Source: Porites lobata (Eukaryota; Cnidaria; Anthozoa; Scleractinia; Poritidae). Taken from it: a DNA stretch of 64,000 nucleotides. Positions 1 through 13,400 of this stretch are shown piece by piece (position 1 is the stretch's first letter; each line of letters begins with the position of its first letter). The DNA lies in assembly GCA_942486035.1 (NCBI GenBank), contig CALNXK010000149.1:1354501-1418500 (forward strand), read 5' to 3'. The translations under genes and the position numbers were made by a program. The notes below the pieces were generated by a model that had not been told where the DNA came from, ran no database searches, and saw nothing but the letters and a program-made list of their open reading frames with translations.

Positions 1-310
1 ATGCCACTGCCAACAAGCACGCAACAATGTTGGGAGTTGTTGGGTCTGTTTGCACGCAGCCTAAGAACGTCTGCGTGGAAGGCCACTAAGACATCAAACT
101 GTTTTCAGTAGTTACTGATGAGGGTAAATAGTCACTCAGAATACAAGTGCGAGATGCAAGTTATTGTTCAACGCTGAGTATAAAAAATAAGGAGACACCA
201 CGTAGGGTAAAACCATAGTAATCTGCAGGCTTACAGGTTATTACTCGCCGACATGAACTTTTATTTTATGCTAAAATATCATTTAACTGAATATGCACGA
301 TGCACGCGCC
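1..310. other. Intergenic, no gene seen
   Basis: The first 50 bases contain a CAACAATGTTGGGAGTTGTTG motif that looks like the end of a dispersed repeat cut by the window edge. Nothing else recognised. Confidence 0.4.
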
Positions 311-314
311 AAGA

Positions 315-879
315 ATAGACCCATTCGGCTAACTCAGTTATTGTCTTCACACTTCATACTTCACCTGTTTTGAGCGTGAAGGGGTAAAATGTTTCTACTT
401 CAACTTTACTTGGTGACCATGGAAGCCTTCGTAGTGCAAAGAAGCCGAAGTTCGTCGCCAAGCATGGTGTACAACCACACTTGAGAACACACTTGACCAA
501 TAAGAAATGGAAGCCATTTGCAGGATGTACACGTGCAGGGGTTCCAAGATTCTAATTAACGGAGAGATTGACAGCATTTACTTCAAGTAATATATTGTGC
601 CAACCAGTGTGAAGCCATGTTTTCTACCGAGCGACTCAAGATTTCCAAGTTCACTTGAATAATGTGCTTACTTGAAACTAACTCCGCTTCAAGTGAGGAG
701 CCAACAAATGTTGTACCCAATTCAGATCTCCCTGGGTTAAGATTCTTTGTGTATTGCATTTGCATTATAATGTGGCATTCACATTTAAATGATATGGAAA
801 TTCTTGAAACAAAACGTTTTATTCCAAAAGCGTTTGAATTGGGTACAACATTTATATTGAGTTAGCCGAATAGGTCTAT
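315..879. mobile_element. MITE with ATAGACC(C/T)ATTCGGCTAACTCA ends
   Basis: About 25-bp terminal inverted repeats at 315-338 and about 855-879 match with few mismatches. Inside are shorter inverted segments and no coding sequence. No clear target duplication, so the superfamily is not assigned. Confidence 0.7.
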
Positions 880-1655
880 CAGCCTACGTTCACACAAGGA
901 ACATAGGCTGCTAGACTGACACGAAAAGCTATCCGCCGGTTAGTGTGAACAACAACAGCACAGAACTGGAACAAGTCGTTCACACACATCGAATATCGTG
1001 CCTTAGCAGTTGGCCGATAGGGTTTGGTGCTCTAAATCCCAATCCCCCTTCTGAATATTTACCTCCGTCTCAGCGATTCCATTCCTTCCTTCTACTCATT
1101 CACTTCCGCTACGGTCCAAATACCTGCTCAAACTACACCAAAGTGTGGCACACGACCTATCCGATATGTGGCCCTCCACTTTCGAGACCGGAGCGGCGAA
1201 GTTTCTCTCTGTTACAGAGATGCGTGCCAAAATCACCGTTCTTACATGTTAAGAGAAGCCCTATCCGGAGTGGAACAGGAACTACGGCCACTGTGATTTC
1301 AAGTCACAAGCGAGTTTACGTCTATTCCCTCACACTATGAATAAATCAATGAATACTTTTCTTAGTTTCTAATCAGTCAATCGAAATCCAAGACACTCAT
1401 CATCGACCTAAAGATAACAAGAAAACCTGTCAAAACCGGTTAAACCATTAAGAAATAACACATAACTTATCCTCGGAGACAAGAGGCTATGACGTCATCG
1501 GCGCGTATGTTTCTCCATCAATTTCATGCCATCCCTTTCAAAAAAAAGGGATTAATTCGGTCCCTACTATACTAATAGGATTAATACTAGGATCTTGAAG
1601 GCTATTTTAGTCCCTTCCTTGTTTGCGTAACCAAACCTTCTTCAATACAGTGAAA
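880..1655. other. Intergenic, unrecognised
   Basis: A 131-codon frame at 945-1340 has no domain, no conserved motif and skewed composition. Nothing else is supported. Confidence 0.4.
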
Positions 1656-1798
1656 GCAGCCTAGTCCCTAGGCGTTCTCTCTTGATCCGTTGTTCGCGCG
1701 AAGTCTGGGAGAGAGCGGGTGAGTATCTCTCGGTGACGTCACAGCTCATGGTAGAGTCCAGGAATGACCGAGCCAAAAACGCCTGGGGACTAGGCTGC
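1656..1798. mobile_element. Short MITE, GCAGCCTAGTCCC ends
   Basis: A 143-bp element whose 21-bp ends (1656-1676 and 1778-1798) are near-perfect inverted repeats. GTGAAA flanks both sides, a likely short target duplication. Confidence 0.75.
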
Positions 1799-2240
1799 GG
1801 TGAAACCTCTATTAAGCGGACGCCTTCCGGACCTTCCCAAGTGACCGTTTAATAGAGGTTTGTAAAAATTGCGCAATGTTTGTTAACGATTGACATTGAA
1901 CGGTTACTCTGTACAGTCAAACCTCTTTAATACGGACACCAAGGGGACAGTACCAAGTGTCCGCTTTACAGAGGTGTCTGTATTATAGAGGTAGGGAATG
2001 TAGGATTTTTGGCATTTCTGGGACCAAACGAACTGTCCGTAATGGAGAGGTGTCCGTAAGGAGAGGTTAGACTGTAAAAGTATTGATTGATCGCTATTTT
2101 AATAATCAATTTCAAGGACGTAATCCAACACTGCTATTATCAACTCAGTCCGGTGTCCGCTTAATATAGAGTTTTTCAACAATAGAAATTAGCCAAAAAC
2201 AATTTATATTAGTCTTTAATAGAGGTGTCCACTGAATAGG
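1799..2240. repeat. Repeat with 'acctcttTAATacGGACACC' motifs
   Basis: The motif (A)ACCTCT(A/T)TTAA(G/T)(A/C)GGAC occurs several times in both orientations. Related sequence occurs at 59697-59800, so this is a dispersed inverted-repeat family. Confidence 0.55.
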
Positions 2241-2853
2241 AGTTCGTTATAAAGGGAAATATAAGACGTCAATTTCAGGACCCGACTTAGTGTCCGGGCA
2301 TTGCGGCAAATTGGATACATATGCGTGTTCCATGAAAGGGTTAGCTCGAGCCATAGTCTCAAGAGCTTATGTTCAGCAAATACTGGAAATATGTTTTTAT
2401 GTAGGGAATATTGGTACATTATTAGGGATCTTTCTTTCTGGTAACATACACAACCTTGCGTTTTTCTGGCTTTAACCTAAGAAGCCAACTGGTACACCTC
2501 TCTGAAGTGCAGATGATAAATCGTACGTTCAACGTTTCGACCATGTGACGTATTTTTAATGTACCCATGAAGGACGGTATTGTAAAATAAAAAAATTAGA
2601 GGTCTGGATAACTGAAATTGGAAGATTGTTTATTTACTGATAAATAAAAATGGCCCGGTGATACTGCCCACACTCAATATGTGACCTTCGGCGAGTCTGA
2701 ATGTTCTCTGTTGGATCAGAACACATTGCCTAGTTCCCATCGATTAAAAAGATCTTTAACCAGGCAGCCGCGGAGGACTTGGTTTTGTATACTACAGGAC
2801 TTCAGCTAATGCAAAAGATGACGCGTGAGAAAAGAGAAAGATTAGGAGAAAGA

Positions 2854-4087
2854 CATAGGCGTACGGGCCGGGGGGGCGAGGGGGGCTGCAGCCCTTCCAA
2901 ATTTTGGGCAACTCAGATTTTTTGGGCAGCAAGAGAAAATTTGGGCAAAGCCATTTTTTAAAGACGTTTCCGTGTTTTTTTTATTAGTTTAAAGAGACAA
3001 ATATTTTCTATTTTAATCTGAAAAAAATCCTGAGGTCAGCGTAATAATCCAGTTACATTCTCTCAAGACACTCACAGTGGTTGCTTAGCACGTGATGAGT
3101 TTCTGGTTATAGGAAAGGGTATCATTTGTTGATTTACATATTTATAGTTTTTTATTGTTGAGCACCATACTGCACTGCACTGACTGGAATGGGCTCTTTC
3201 CAGTCGTGAATTGATTAGAAGAAACTTCGGCATATCTTCCTAGAATCATCTTCGCCCGTAGAACAGTGTATGGCAGATAGCATCAGCAACAGTGGGTGTG
3301 AAAATGAAGAAGTGGCTGACTAGAACTCAGCTCGAATTACGAGACGAATATTAATTTTTTTTCATAATCTATCAAGCAATAATTTATTAAAGTAGACCGA
3401 AGTGTTTACAAAACCGCTAACAAGAGCGCCTCGATACATAATAATGAAATGAAATCCTTCTCTCTAGCGATCGGCAGGAGCTATCTCCATGATCTTTTAC
3501 ACATGTTTTTAAAAAGATTGAAGCTACTATAAAGTGAAATTGCATGTCAAAAGAGATTCATCTTCTACAGATAACGGCCAAACATCAAGATTATTTTTTA
3601 GCATATTTCTAAAACTTCATCCCAAAATATCCCGATAACTCTTTTATAGATTCCGTTTTAACCTCACGAACATCGATGCAACTGTTGGAGAAAAAAGTTC
3701 CCGTGAATGATTTTGTAGGAACAGTTCCCAGTGCCAAGAAATATTGCTGCAAGTAAAATAGACAATGGCGTCATTTCGTTGCTATGACAACTCCGATGTC
3801 ATTAAAACCCTATGATAAATTTTCATCCATATCTAATAAAACTATGGTAGCAATTTTTCCAAATGTTTGTCTATGGCGACGTAGTTATGCTCAAAATTGG
3901 GAGGTATTGACCCTGAAAAACTGTTACAGTATCGAGCCACCTTCATATGCCAGAACGGCCCACGTTGTTGCATCGTATGGCCCTCGTTTCTTTTCTACTG
4001 TTTCGTAAAAATTTGGGCAAATTGCGAGAATTTTTTGGGCAAATAGTTTACCGCCCCCCCTGGCAAAAAATTGCCCTTACGCCTATG
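2854..4087. mobile_element. Non-autonomous DNA transposon, CATAGGCGTA ends
   Basis: The ends CATAGGCGTA (2854-2863) and TACGCCTATG (4078-4087) are perfect inverted repeats, with G-run and C-run blocks just inside. GAGAAAGA (GGAGAAAGA if one base is shared with the end) flanks the element directly at 2845-2853 and 4087-4095. A target duplication of 8-9 bp points to a hAT or Mutator type. No transposase frame remains. Confidence 0.8.
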
Positions 4088-6858
4088 GAGAAAGAAGATG
4101 ATCGCAGCTTTTGTATTTGCGAAAAGAAAGCATTAATAAACTTCGGGCTTTTACGGGAGGGTCCTGGAAATGATGATACGAGGAGGTGCATCCGGAATAC
4201 GGGCGTCAAAAGGTGATGAGCCGGAGGGTTTTTCTGTAAATTCTTCTTCAGGATTAAGACTTAATGGCTCGAAGTAATTTGTTCACTTTGTACAAAAACT
4301 TGCTCAGGTATTTGACGATGAAAGGTGATTTCCCCTTGATGAAAATATAATCAATATAAATTCGATTACAGTTAACTAAATGACGTCATACGGGCTATAT
4401 TTAGTTGTCAAAATATCCACACATAAGCGTGAAATACATGACCCATCAAATTGTGTCTTCCTCACACCTGGAAGAAATCTAAACATAGCTTATAAACATT
4501 CGTTAAACTTCCCACATTCTGTAATCAAAAGAGTAGGAGGCCCGATTTCTTTTATTGAAACAGATCGAGAAAATTGCCAAAAAAAATTGGAAGTCGATTG
4601 TACTTTTTGAGCTTTTCCGACCTTTTTCGATTAGTTATTAACACTTTCAAATACACAGAGAGTCTGATATATTCCTCTCCACTCTTTGTGATCACGATAT
4701 TTATTCACCTGCACGTTTTCAAGGCGTTGTTAGGTTACGGAGATAACTTACGCGATAAATGGCTTGACGTTGTTTGATCAAAGTTGGTGTTTCAAGTAAG
4801 TATGCAAATGTACAATCATCTATTCACTTATCAGTACTGTGAGACGAGACCGACATACATCTTAGCCGTGACTCCAACGGTGATCATATTCAGTGGATTT
4901 AGTTACCTAGGTCCGTACTATATAGTGGGTCCGTACTATATAGTGACTGTTTGAGCGCACTAAGAAGGTTATATTTCTCCTAAAATTGACATCGCATTCA
5001 ACAAGACTGACTAGATTTACGTGGGCATAGCAGATTGCAATGGCTTGAGGTACAACTAATATTACTTTCCTCCCAAGTTTTCTTTTTCCTCAAACCCTGT
5101 TACTCGGGCTTACCTTTTTCTGTCGCTGTTGTTTTAACTTTTTTAACTTTTCAAAGGGGCAATCAATTCTAGTCCTAATTCTGGCTCAAGATCTAGGTAA
5201 ACTTAATTAGAAAATCTTATTTATATTGATAAACAGAACGAACTTGAAATTAAAAATTCGATTGAGCCATAATAGTGGAAATTCAAAACCTGTAATAATG
5301 GCATATTTTTTGCGTCTACGCAATATCGTTTTGATTTTTTGAGCTAAGTTTTGAATTCATGGCTAACAATGACAACTAATAGTTATGATTTTTGTTTTAG
5401 AAAGCCCAGTAAACTCAAAAGAAGAGGATAAAGCTCTATCCTCCCTTGAGTTAAATCAGGAATCACTCTCACATCATGAATAATTCCCAGTATCATGGTA
5501 TTCCTGAAGCCATTTTGAATTACGCTTACGTTCTGTTCGGAAAAGCAGCTTTTCGTGAGAGATTACGCGTACGAGGAAAAGGTTAGCTTAATAGGTAGTG
5601 ATTTATACATTAATTTCAATTTTACACAGTAAACATTGGATTTAATTTTAGCGCAGTTTATGTAAGACCTGTCAGCTGCATTGCGTCACTTAACCGTACT
5701 GAAGGATTGTTCCAAAAGTGATACGTAGCAACCGCACAGAAAGACTAGAAACTTGAGACTTAAAAAAGTCTCTTTTTTATATTGGTTTGTTACCTGGCAT
5801 TAGGGTGATACTCGCATTACAAACCCCTTCAGCTTAATTGTCCTAACCATTGAACCAAGCTACGCAAACCCGCATTTCAACCCGGATTAGTTTTTCGACG
5901 CAAAAGTCTAGTTATTGTACCTAATATCAAATTTATCACTGCCTTGACTATACCTGTAGACACTCACCGCGATTCTGATGATATATAAAAGTAAATATAA
6001 ACAAAAATGGGCTGTGAGTTAATTTTTTCCATCTTGCAGTGTAGCTTTTTATATTGATAATTACCACTGACGTGAAACTTACTTACAGGCATTCAAGTGT
6101 TCAAGAGTCTTTCCCCCTTTATAGCACTATATCTACGTAAACAATCGCGAATACGATTAAATAGGCACGTTTGACTATATTGTAAAAAATACTGCATGCA
6201 ATCATTAACGCTATAAATTAACACTCCTCTCGCGAGGAGATCCTGGCCTTCACATAGTTCCCTGACAATGGCACTAGTACAGCGTTACTTAATGGAAGTC
6301 GCGTCAGGAAAGGTCTCTTTTTTTCGTAGTTACGGTTATCTCAGCGTAAAATGTATCCCTGGGGCAAACTTACACATAGTGAAGTTTGCCTCTTGCTTCC
6401 CTGAAATTCTCTCGCCAGAAATCGTTTTTTATCCCATGAGCGACATATAAAAATGAAGTCAATAGAAAAAGCAAACAAACAAACACTAAGAATTGCACTA
6501 GCAACCAGTACTGAACGAACGCTGAGATCGCGGCGGATAAACTGTTTAAATAAACTATCGTGTTTTCCTGTTTTATTGTTTTTAGTAACTTCATAGACCG
6601 GCATAGGTGAACGCAGAGCAATCGACTGTTAACGTAGAGTGTTTTTGGGTGTATTTTCTGCAAAACTGGCAACAACCGTGATGGCTGCTAACAATTAATT
6701 GCTATAGAATTGCAAGGAATCAGCTGAACAGTTGTTAAAAAAAAAAGAATAGGAAAAAAAAGAACTTCCTTTAACAGCATTTGCGATGACCGAACGTAAC
6801 CTGATAAGACTAAATTACTGGTATAGGCTACCGTGATCAAGCCATCTGGACAAGATTG
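4088..6858. other. Intergenic upstream of UNC13
   Basis: No coding exon recognised apart from the weak minus-strand candidate. A two-unit tandem repeat of GGTCCGTACTATATAGTG lies near 4911-4946. The UNC13 promoter and non-coding first exon should lie here or further left, but no core promoter element could be assigned. Confidence 0.4.
6370..6675 (-). other. Candidate divergent exon with a hydrophobic segment
   Basis: A 101-residue minus-strand frame contains a strong hydrophobic run (WLLVQFLVFVCLLFLLTSFLYV). Near its end, just before 6370, is a consensus GTGTAAGT donor. It would start about 180 bp from the UNC13 start codon on the opposite strand, which would imply a shared promoter. An overlapping frame (6341-6604) is also open, and no family is recognised. 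No partner exon was found. Confidence 0.15.
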
Positions 6859-9337
6859 ATGCTGCTAGTAATGGCTAGTAAGTTAGTCCGGGTAAGATGA
6901 AAAGAAGGAAAAACATACATACTAACGTTGGTGGGTATCTGACATACCGATCACGTTTTCAGGTAGCTGAAAAAGACTGGCGTAAATCGAAATTCTTGCC
7001 AAACTGCAGAAAGGATGAAACGGAAGGAAATAAACTGAAATCAACTGATATAGAGGAAAAAAAAAGTACTTACGAGGTGACGTCAAACCGCAAACCACCT
7101 CCACTCCCTGAGTTATGAAGCGTAACAAAACGATTCGACCAATGACGTCAATATCCGAATCGCTTGCTCACTTGCATTATTAAACTAGACTTAGTCGGTT
7201 CTGGTCGATGGTTGAGACCATCTCAGACTTACATCGGAAATCATGAACAAAAAGTGGCGTTAATTTCATATGAAAAAGCTGCCAAAGGCCAGGATATCAG
7301 TTAAAACATGCCGATTTTGTGTATCGAGGGTAAGCAAGAAATGATTTAAAACAAGAATGTTCAACATTCTTCACGGGCAACTAGGGGATCAATTAAGAAT
7401 ATGGTTCGCTGTTAGCGTGTAATCTTCTTTTATGTCATGTTTTTTCTCCTCTTCTTCCATGTATCCGTATGACATCTATGGACAACATGAACAGTCAAGA
7501 AGGGCAAATTGAGAGGTAATCCTGGTAAGTCATCATTCGCTTCAAGCTTGTTATTTTTTCCTGTGATGTAAGGACCAGTTCTGTCATGTTGATCGGCATG
7601 ATCAGTTTTGATAATTTTCCCCCTCAGCGAAAAGTTAAACGAAGCAAAAGTACTTATAAAGTAGGTGACCTTCTCTTGCTTTTTACAAGTCCGCGTAAGC
7701 GTTTTGTTCGCTTTACAAGTATAAACTACAGGTACTAGTGTTTGCGTTCACGTAAGATAGTACCGCATCTGAGATTATGTTCTTGTCGGAAGTTTACTTC
7801 TCTGTTGTTTTCTTGTATTCAAGCTCATCCTCAATCCATGCGGGAGATTGTTGTGCATCAAAATCAGAACCAAAAGAACTGTTTTGTTAGTTCTGTTTTT
7901 ATTCCTGTTATTTTTTGGAGCCCTTGAGAATTAACATCATTTTGTTTGCAAACGCTCAATCAAAAATTCCAAAATGATTGGAAGCATCTTCCAGCTAGGT
8001 CATGCTCCAAACCAATCTCAGCTTTTAATATTTTAGTTAATTGTGTTTCAGCCCTCTTTTAGTAAACTTATAGCGAATCATGTTGAAGTTTTATAGTTAA
8101 ATTATTATTTATGGTAATGTGTTATGTACTTGCTACAGATAAATTGAGTTCTTTTGTTCGAGTGATCCTTCAAAATGTCACCATGGAGACAGAGGTCGAT
8201 AAAGGTGGCTCTCCAACCTGGGAGCAGGAATTTGTCTTGTAAGTAATTAGATTCAGGGAAGATGCTACATTTCGTCCTGTAGTATGCATTGTGTATGCAA
8301 CAGGCCATGTACATTAGTTCTAGACCTTGGCCAAGTTATTTGAGGGATGATTGGTGCTAATTTAAGCCAGGGTTTAAGAATAATATTATCATGACAACTA
8401 ATATATGCCATTTACAGGATAAGCCTTAACTCGTCTTTAAAGAACTTGGTTCAAGGAAATTATAAATTCAAATGCAACTGGATCTCTTAGCACTTGAAGA
8501 ATGGGGTTTGAACTGAGTAGCATTTGCACCTGCAATATTATTGTATTGCCGCAGCAGGGTTTCTCTGTTTTATGATTGGTGAAAAAGCAAAAATATTGTT
8601 CCACACATGGGCATTTAAGAGGAAGATGAAGGCTTCCTAGGTAACAGGTTTGCTATATCACAAGTGAACATTTACTGCAAGGGATAATATTTTTTATGCT
8701 GGCAAAAAACCCCAAGTAAATTCCAATTAACTTGCTTTATATTAATGCTTGTAAATATAAAGGACAAAATTGACATGAGATGCAAAGTCACTAAGGTTAT
8801 CATTTCCATGGTTATTTCCCAATGGTGAAGAAATAGCAACAAGAATTTTCAGCACTGTAAACCGCCGATTGTAAGCCTTCTATGTATCTTCGTAAGGGGT
8901 TTAGGAGGGCTTTTAAACAGAGGGGCTTTTATATCAGAAGAGACTTATAACTAGAATAGAGGTTTAGCAGGGCTGATCAAAATATGTTTTGCATATATAT
9001 ACTGGTGTTTTACAGTCAAACCTGGTGAAGCATACCCTCCCCCCCCTTCCCACCCCCTGCCAAGATTCCATTAATGAATTTATTGTTCAAAAGTTGAATC
9101 CGTTGGTAGTTGTAGATTTCAGATTCATCTCGGCATTCTTTCATTCATATAATGAGCCATGATTTCACATGTGAGGCAGTTATGAAATTTCTACCAGCTC
9201 AGTTTCCGTGAATTTGACGTAAATACAGTGGAACCTTGTTAATACAGTCACCGTATTACTGAGGTGACCGGTAATACTAGCTTATAGGTAGATAGGCTTA
9301 TAATGAGGGTGGGGTGGATTTGGGGGCTTAATGCCGA

Positions 9338-9378
<41 letters not shown>

Positions 9379-10416
9379 ACTGTGAAGGGTATGGTTTTCA
9401 AGCAGTTTACTCAAGGATAGGGTATATAAATCAGAACATTTGGGTCTAGAATAAGGTATCATTTTTCAGGAAACTGATCAATTGGTTGAAGATTTTATCA
9501 TTAGAGGTCTTTTCAATGACTAGACTATTCAAAATTATACCCTGTTATGTTTGGGGAAAGTTTCGGTCACTCCAATGATATTAAAATGAAAATTGAGTTC
9601 GTTTTAATAAAGCTACTCTAGGATATTCGTTAGTAAGGGGGATTTGGGGAGTTTACTCTAGTATAGGGTAGCAAAATTTAGTTGAATTAGCTCTGATATA
9701 GGTTAAGGGTTCCAGGGTCCCAGCTAGCAAGGTCTCCAAGTGCGAACTTTCAGCAGCTTAGAACCTTCATCCGCTGCACATCCCCACCCAGAAATTCCTC
9801 CAAAAGAAGGAAAGCACCCCAACAGGGCTTAATAGGATAGGGGGATTTGGGGAGTTTACTCTAGTATAGGGCAGTTTACATTATTCTTGAGTTGATAAGC
9901 GGCAGTTTACATTATTCTTGAGTTGATATCACACCAACTGCTCAAAGTGAACCACCTCTGGAAAATTATTGTAGAAAATTTCCTTTGAACTTAAAGAGTG
10001 TTCCTTTTATGTTTTGTCTGATTTTGTTTTGAAATTTTGTGGCCCAGAGCCGGTTTCATCTAACCAGATTTCTCCAATTGTGCCATAAATGGGAGGTGTT
10101 CTTTAAAGTGGGATGAAAGGCTTTTTACTCACACTTTTGTATCATTTAATTTTACAGTACTTATTTACCGTTGTTGTTTGTTTGGTAATCTTCAGTGAAA
10201 CAAACCGCTTGGATCAAACACTGTGTTTTCAGTTGTGGGAGAAAGGATTCTTCAAAGACAATCTTTTGGGAAGTGCATGGATTCCTCTGATGCAAATCCA
10301 CCATTCCAATGAGGGGGGAAGTGGTGCCTGGGTACAATTGAGCAATGAGACACCAAAAGGTCTGGTGTCATCTGGACACTTGATACTGGTAGACAGTCGC
10401 TTTGAGCTGCCAACAG
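6859..10416 (+). CDS. unc13: UNC13 exons 1-4: N-terminal C2A domain
   Basis: Exons 6859-6877 (19 nt coding), 7495-7524 (30 nt), 8139-8238 and 10196-10416 encode about 123 residues. The joined start reads MLLVMAIKKGKLRGNP, which lines up with the opening beta-strand of Munc13 C2A. A TGA at 7488-7490 lies in the same frame just before exon 2, so that exon must begin at the acceptor ending at 7494. Exon 1 has a consensus donor (A|GTAAGT). Exons 3-4 carry the family signatures SPTWEQEF, LWEKGFF and SRFELPT. In Munc13-1 this calcium-independent C2A homodimerises or binds the zinc finger of RIM at active zones. Its presence marks the long, active-zone-type isoform. Exons 3-4 are firm; exons 1-2 rest on phase and alignment alone. 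Confidence 0.85.
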
Positions 10417-13400
10417 GTATGAGTCAACAAAAAAAGGCATGGGTGCAAGCAAATTCTTGTCTTAAATTTGTGAAAATTATGGTCAAGTTTCTTGCCTCTT
10501 ACATTCCTTATTTGAAGAAATAATTAAAGGCTTAATCTCAGCAAGATCTCATGATACAACCTGTACTTCACCTTGGTAATCTTGCCAAGACATTAAACAA
10601 CCCTCAGAAGTCATTGGAAAAATCCCGGGAATTTTTTGGTAATGTTCAGAAGTCAATAAAATGCCTTTAGCACAGTGTGGAAGTCATCAGATTCTCTTGA
10701 AAATGTGGTTAATATGGATACAAAAATCACACGCATGAGACTCAGCAAGAGTTGGTAGGTGTAATATTGACACTCACCTCCTTGAGCAAACCACAAAATG
10801 TAGCAAATACATGTGTGCTTTCCTTGAATATAAATTATTATATTTGTCGCATTGCAGAGTTATCTATTTACCTCATTAATTCAGTATTTCTTTGCTCTCT
10901 TTGCTATTCAACTTTATTATGTGTTATGTGTTGACCTTTTAGTGTTTGTTGCTCGACTTGTTTATTCTAGGAAGTGTGTATACTCTAATTTTCATATGTC
11001 ATCAAGGTCCATCCTAAACCCCTTAGGACTGGTTCACAAACCCAACAAATGCTCACACATCCAATGCAAATGTAAATGCAGTGAGATATGCAAGTGCATT
11101 TAATAAGCATCCTGGCAGTGTTTCCTTACTAGTTAGATGAACGCTTTTCACCGTTACGTCAATAACATCCTTGCATTTGTGTTGTTTGTTTTCTTGTGGT
11201 TGCATTTTATTTTGCATCAGTCATGTGTGTCCACCCTTGAAATAGTATCCACTTAAGCCCTACTACAGCTGACTCCTGATAACTCGAACCCTTGCTAACT
11301 CAAACCTCACGCTAACTCTAACTAAAGTTGATTTCCCCTCGATTTCCTTCATACATTTGTAACTCGAACCCTTGATACCTCCCGCTAACTCAAACTTATT
11401 CTTGTTTCCCTTCAGATCATCTCTTTATTTTGCCCTCGATAACTTTAATCATGTCATGTTTTAAATGCATGACAAAAGAGTGTACTGAAGTCTGAATGAC
11501 TGAATTCAAGACAACCATGTATTAGTTTGTCTCCACTCTTTTTGGTCAGTCCAGTTCAAATTCAGAGTCCATCCCTGTATCTTAGTGAAGCTTTGTTGCT
11601 TACTTCCTTTTTCAAAATATCAATATAATACATTTACCTGAGCTTGCTGCCATGAAGTGAAGTGTGCATGATACTTGTATTCCTTACCTATCCCATTTGC
11701 TTATTTCCTGTCTTTTGCATCAAACTCCCAAGAACTTAAACTTTTTTAGACTTCCCTAAAAGGTTTTAGTTATCGGTCAAAGTCAACTGTACGTTGTAAT
11801 AGTGTACAGTAAATGAACACCACTAATTTTTTTGCACACTGTAGAATGAAGCAACAAGCTTGCTTTGTGGGATTTATAGTTACAGTAAGTTCAACATAAC
11901 AACCCATTTTGCTTTTCTCAGAGCTAAGCGATGAAGAAGTTATTGCTCTCCAGAATAAGCTGGATTCCTTTTACACCATTATGAGTCAAGAAGTGGAAGT
12001 CTTGAAGGAGCAATCCAAGAAACTTCAAAGGGAAAAAGATATTAAAACTGGTGAGATAATCACTGTTGTGACGATATTTAACTCCTGACAGTCAAGCTTG
12101 GATTTATTTATTACAAAATAATAAAGTACTTTCAAATACTGATAGATATATCTTTGACAAATGAATGCCACACTTGTGCAATGCGAATTAGGAGTTTCAC
12201 TGCACATCTTAACAAGTCTATATAATTTTTGAATCACAGCTCTTATGATATGATTTAGTTAGGGGCCTGGCAGAAAAATGTTATGATAATATTAATAATA
12301 ATAGCGGTTGTTCTTATAATTCGAATTTTGTGTACCCCTCAATGCATTTACAAAATTGTCTAAAATGTCACTAATTTAGATGTTACTAATATTAAATGTA
12401 CATGAAATTATCTATATTTATCTGAAATTAATAGTAATAATGATAATAAGAATAATAATATTAATAATAAGAATAATAATTATAGAGAAAAATAAAAATA
12501 AAATAAAACTTGTTCTATGGTCCATAACAGGCAACTAACAAAATGCCTGTTTGAACAGAAAAGTTTTTAAATTAGACTTAAATGACACAAGAGGACATGA
12601 GTTACGGATATGGCTTGGTAGTTGATTCCACAACCTCGGTGCAGCAATTGAAAAGGCTCTATCTCCATATGCACTAAGGTTAGATCTAGGAATTCTGAGA
12701 AGGTTTTTAGAGGCTGATCTAAGTGACCTTGTTGGAGCATAAGGTGTTAATAGAATTCTGTAGTCTCTGTAGTTTGTTAATATCTCCTCTGCTGGTAAAC
12801 CGTACAAGAAGCTATTACAATAGTCTAGTCTGGATGAGATGAATGTGTGAACAAGGTACTCAGTGCTTGTGTGATCTAAGTATTTCCTAACCCTGCCTGG
12901 GGGGACAAAATGTAATAAACAAACTGTTCATATTTTTACAAAAAAGGACAATCATGTCCTAGGCAAAGTTCTAATATTTTTTATTTGAAAAATGCCGGAC
13001 AATGTGGTTGACAATAATTTTTAGGAACTTGGGGTGGGAAGCCGCCTGAGAAGCAGACATTTGCTTACCACCTCTGGTTTCCCTGGAAATGACGTCTGAG
13101 GTACAAAACTAGTGCAGAAATTACATACTGATGATCGACGTCTCACTATATAGATGTGGGTAGTGCTTCTGATTGGCTGAAGCAAATTTCCCTTGCATCA
13201 CAACCTACCAAAAGCAGACACGCCATCAATATGGAATTTCTGCACCCATTTCTCAGATATCTTTTCACTGGCAAACCAGTGCTGGTGTCGTGAAATGTCC
13301 GCTGTTTTCTTGGGCTAGGAGGGAAGGTGGATACTCTCAACGAGATACTGGTTTCATAACCCTTCTCCTTCCCCTGCCCGGTATTAAAAAATCCTGCCTA

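Noticed and set aside
945..1340. 131-codon open frame
   Set aside because: No domain, motif or family resemblance; composition like the flanking repeats.
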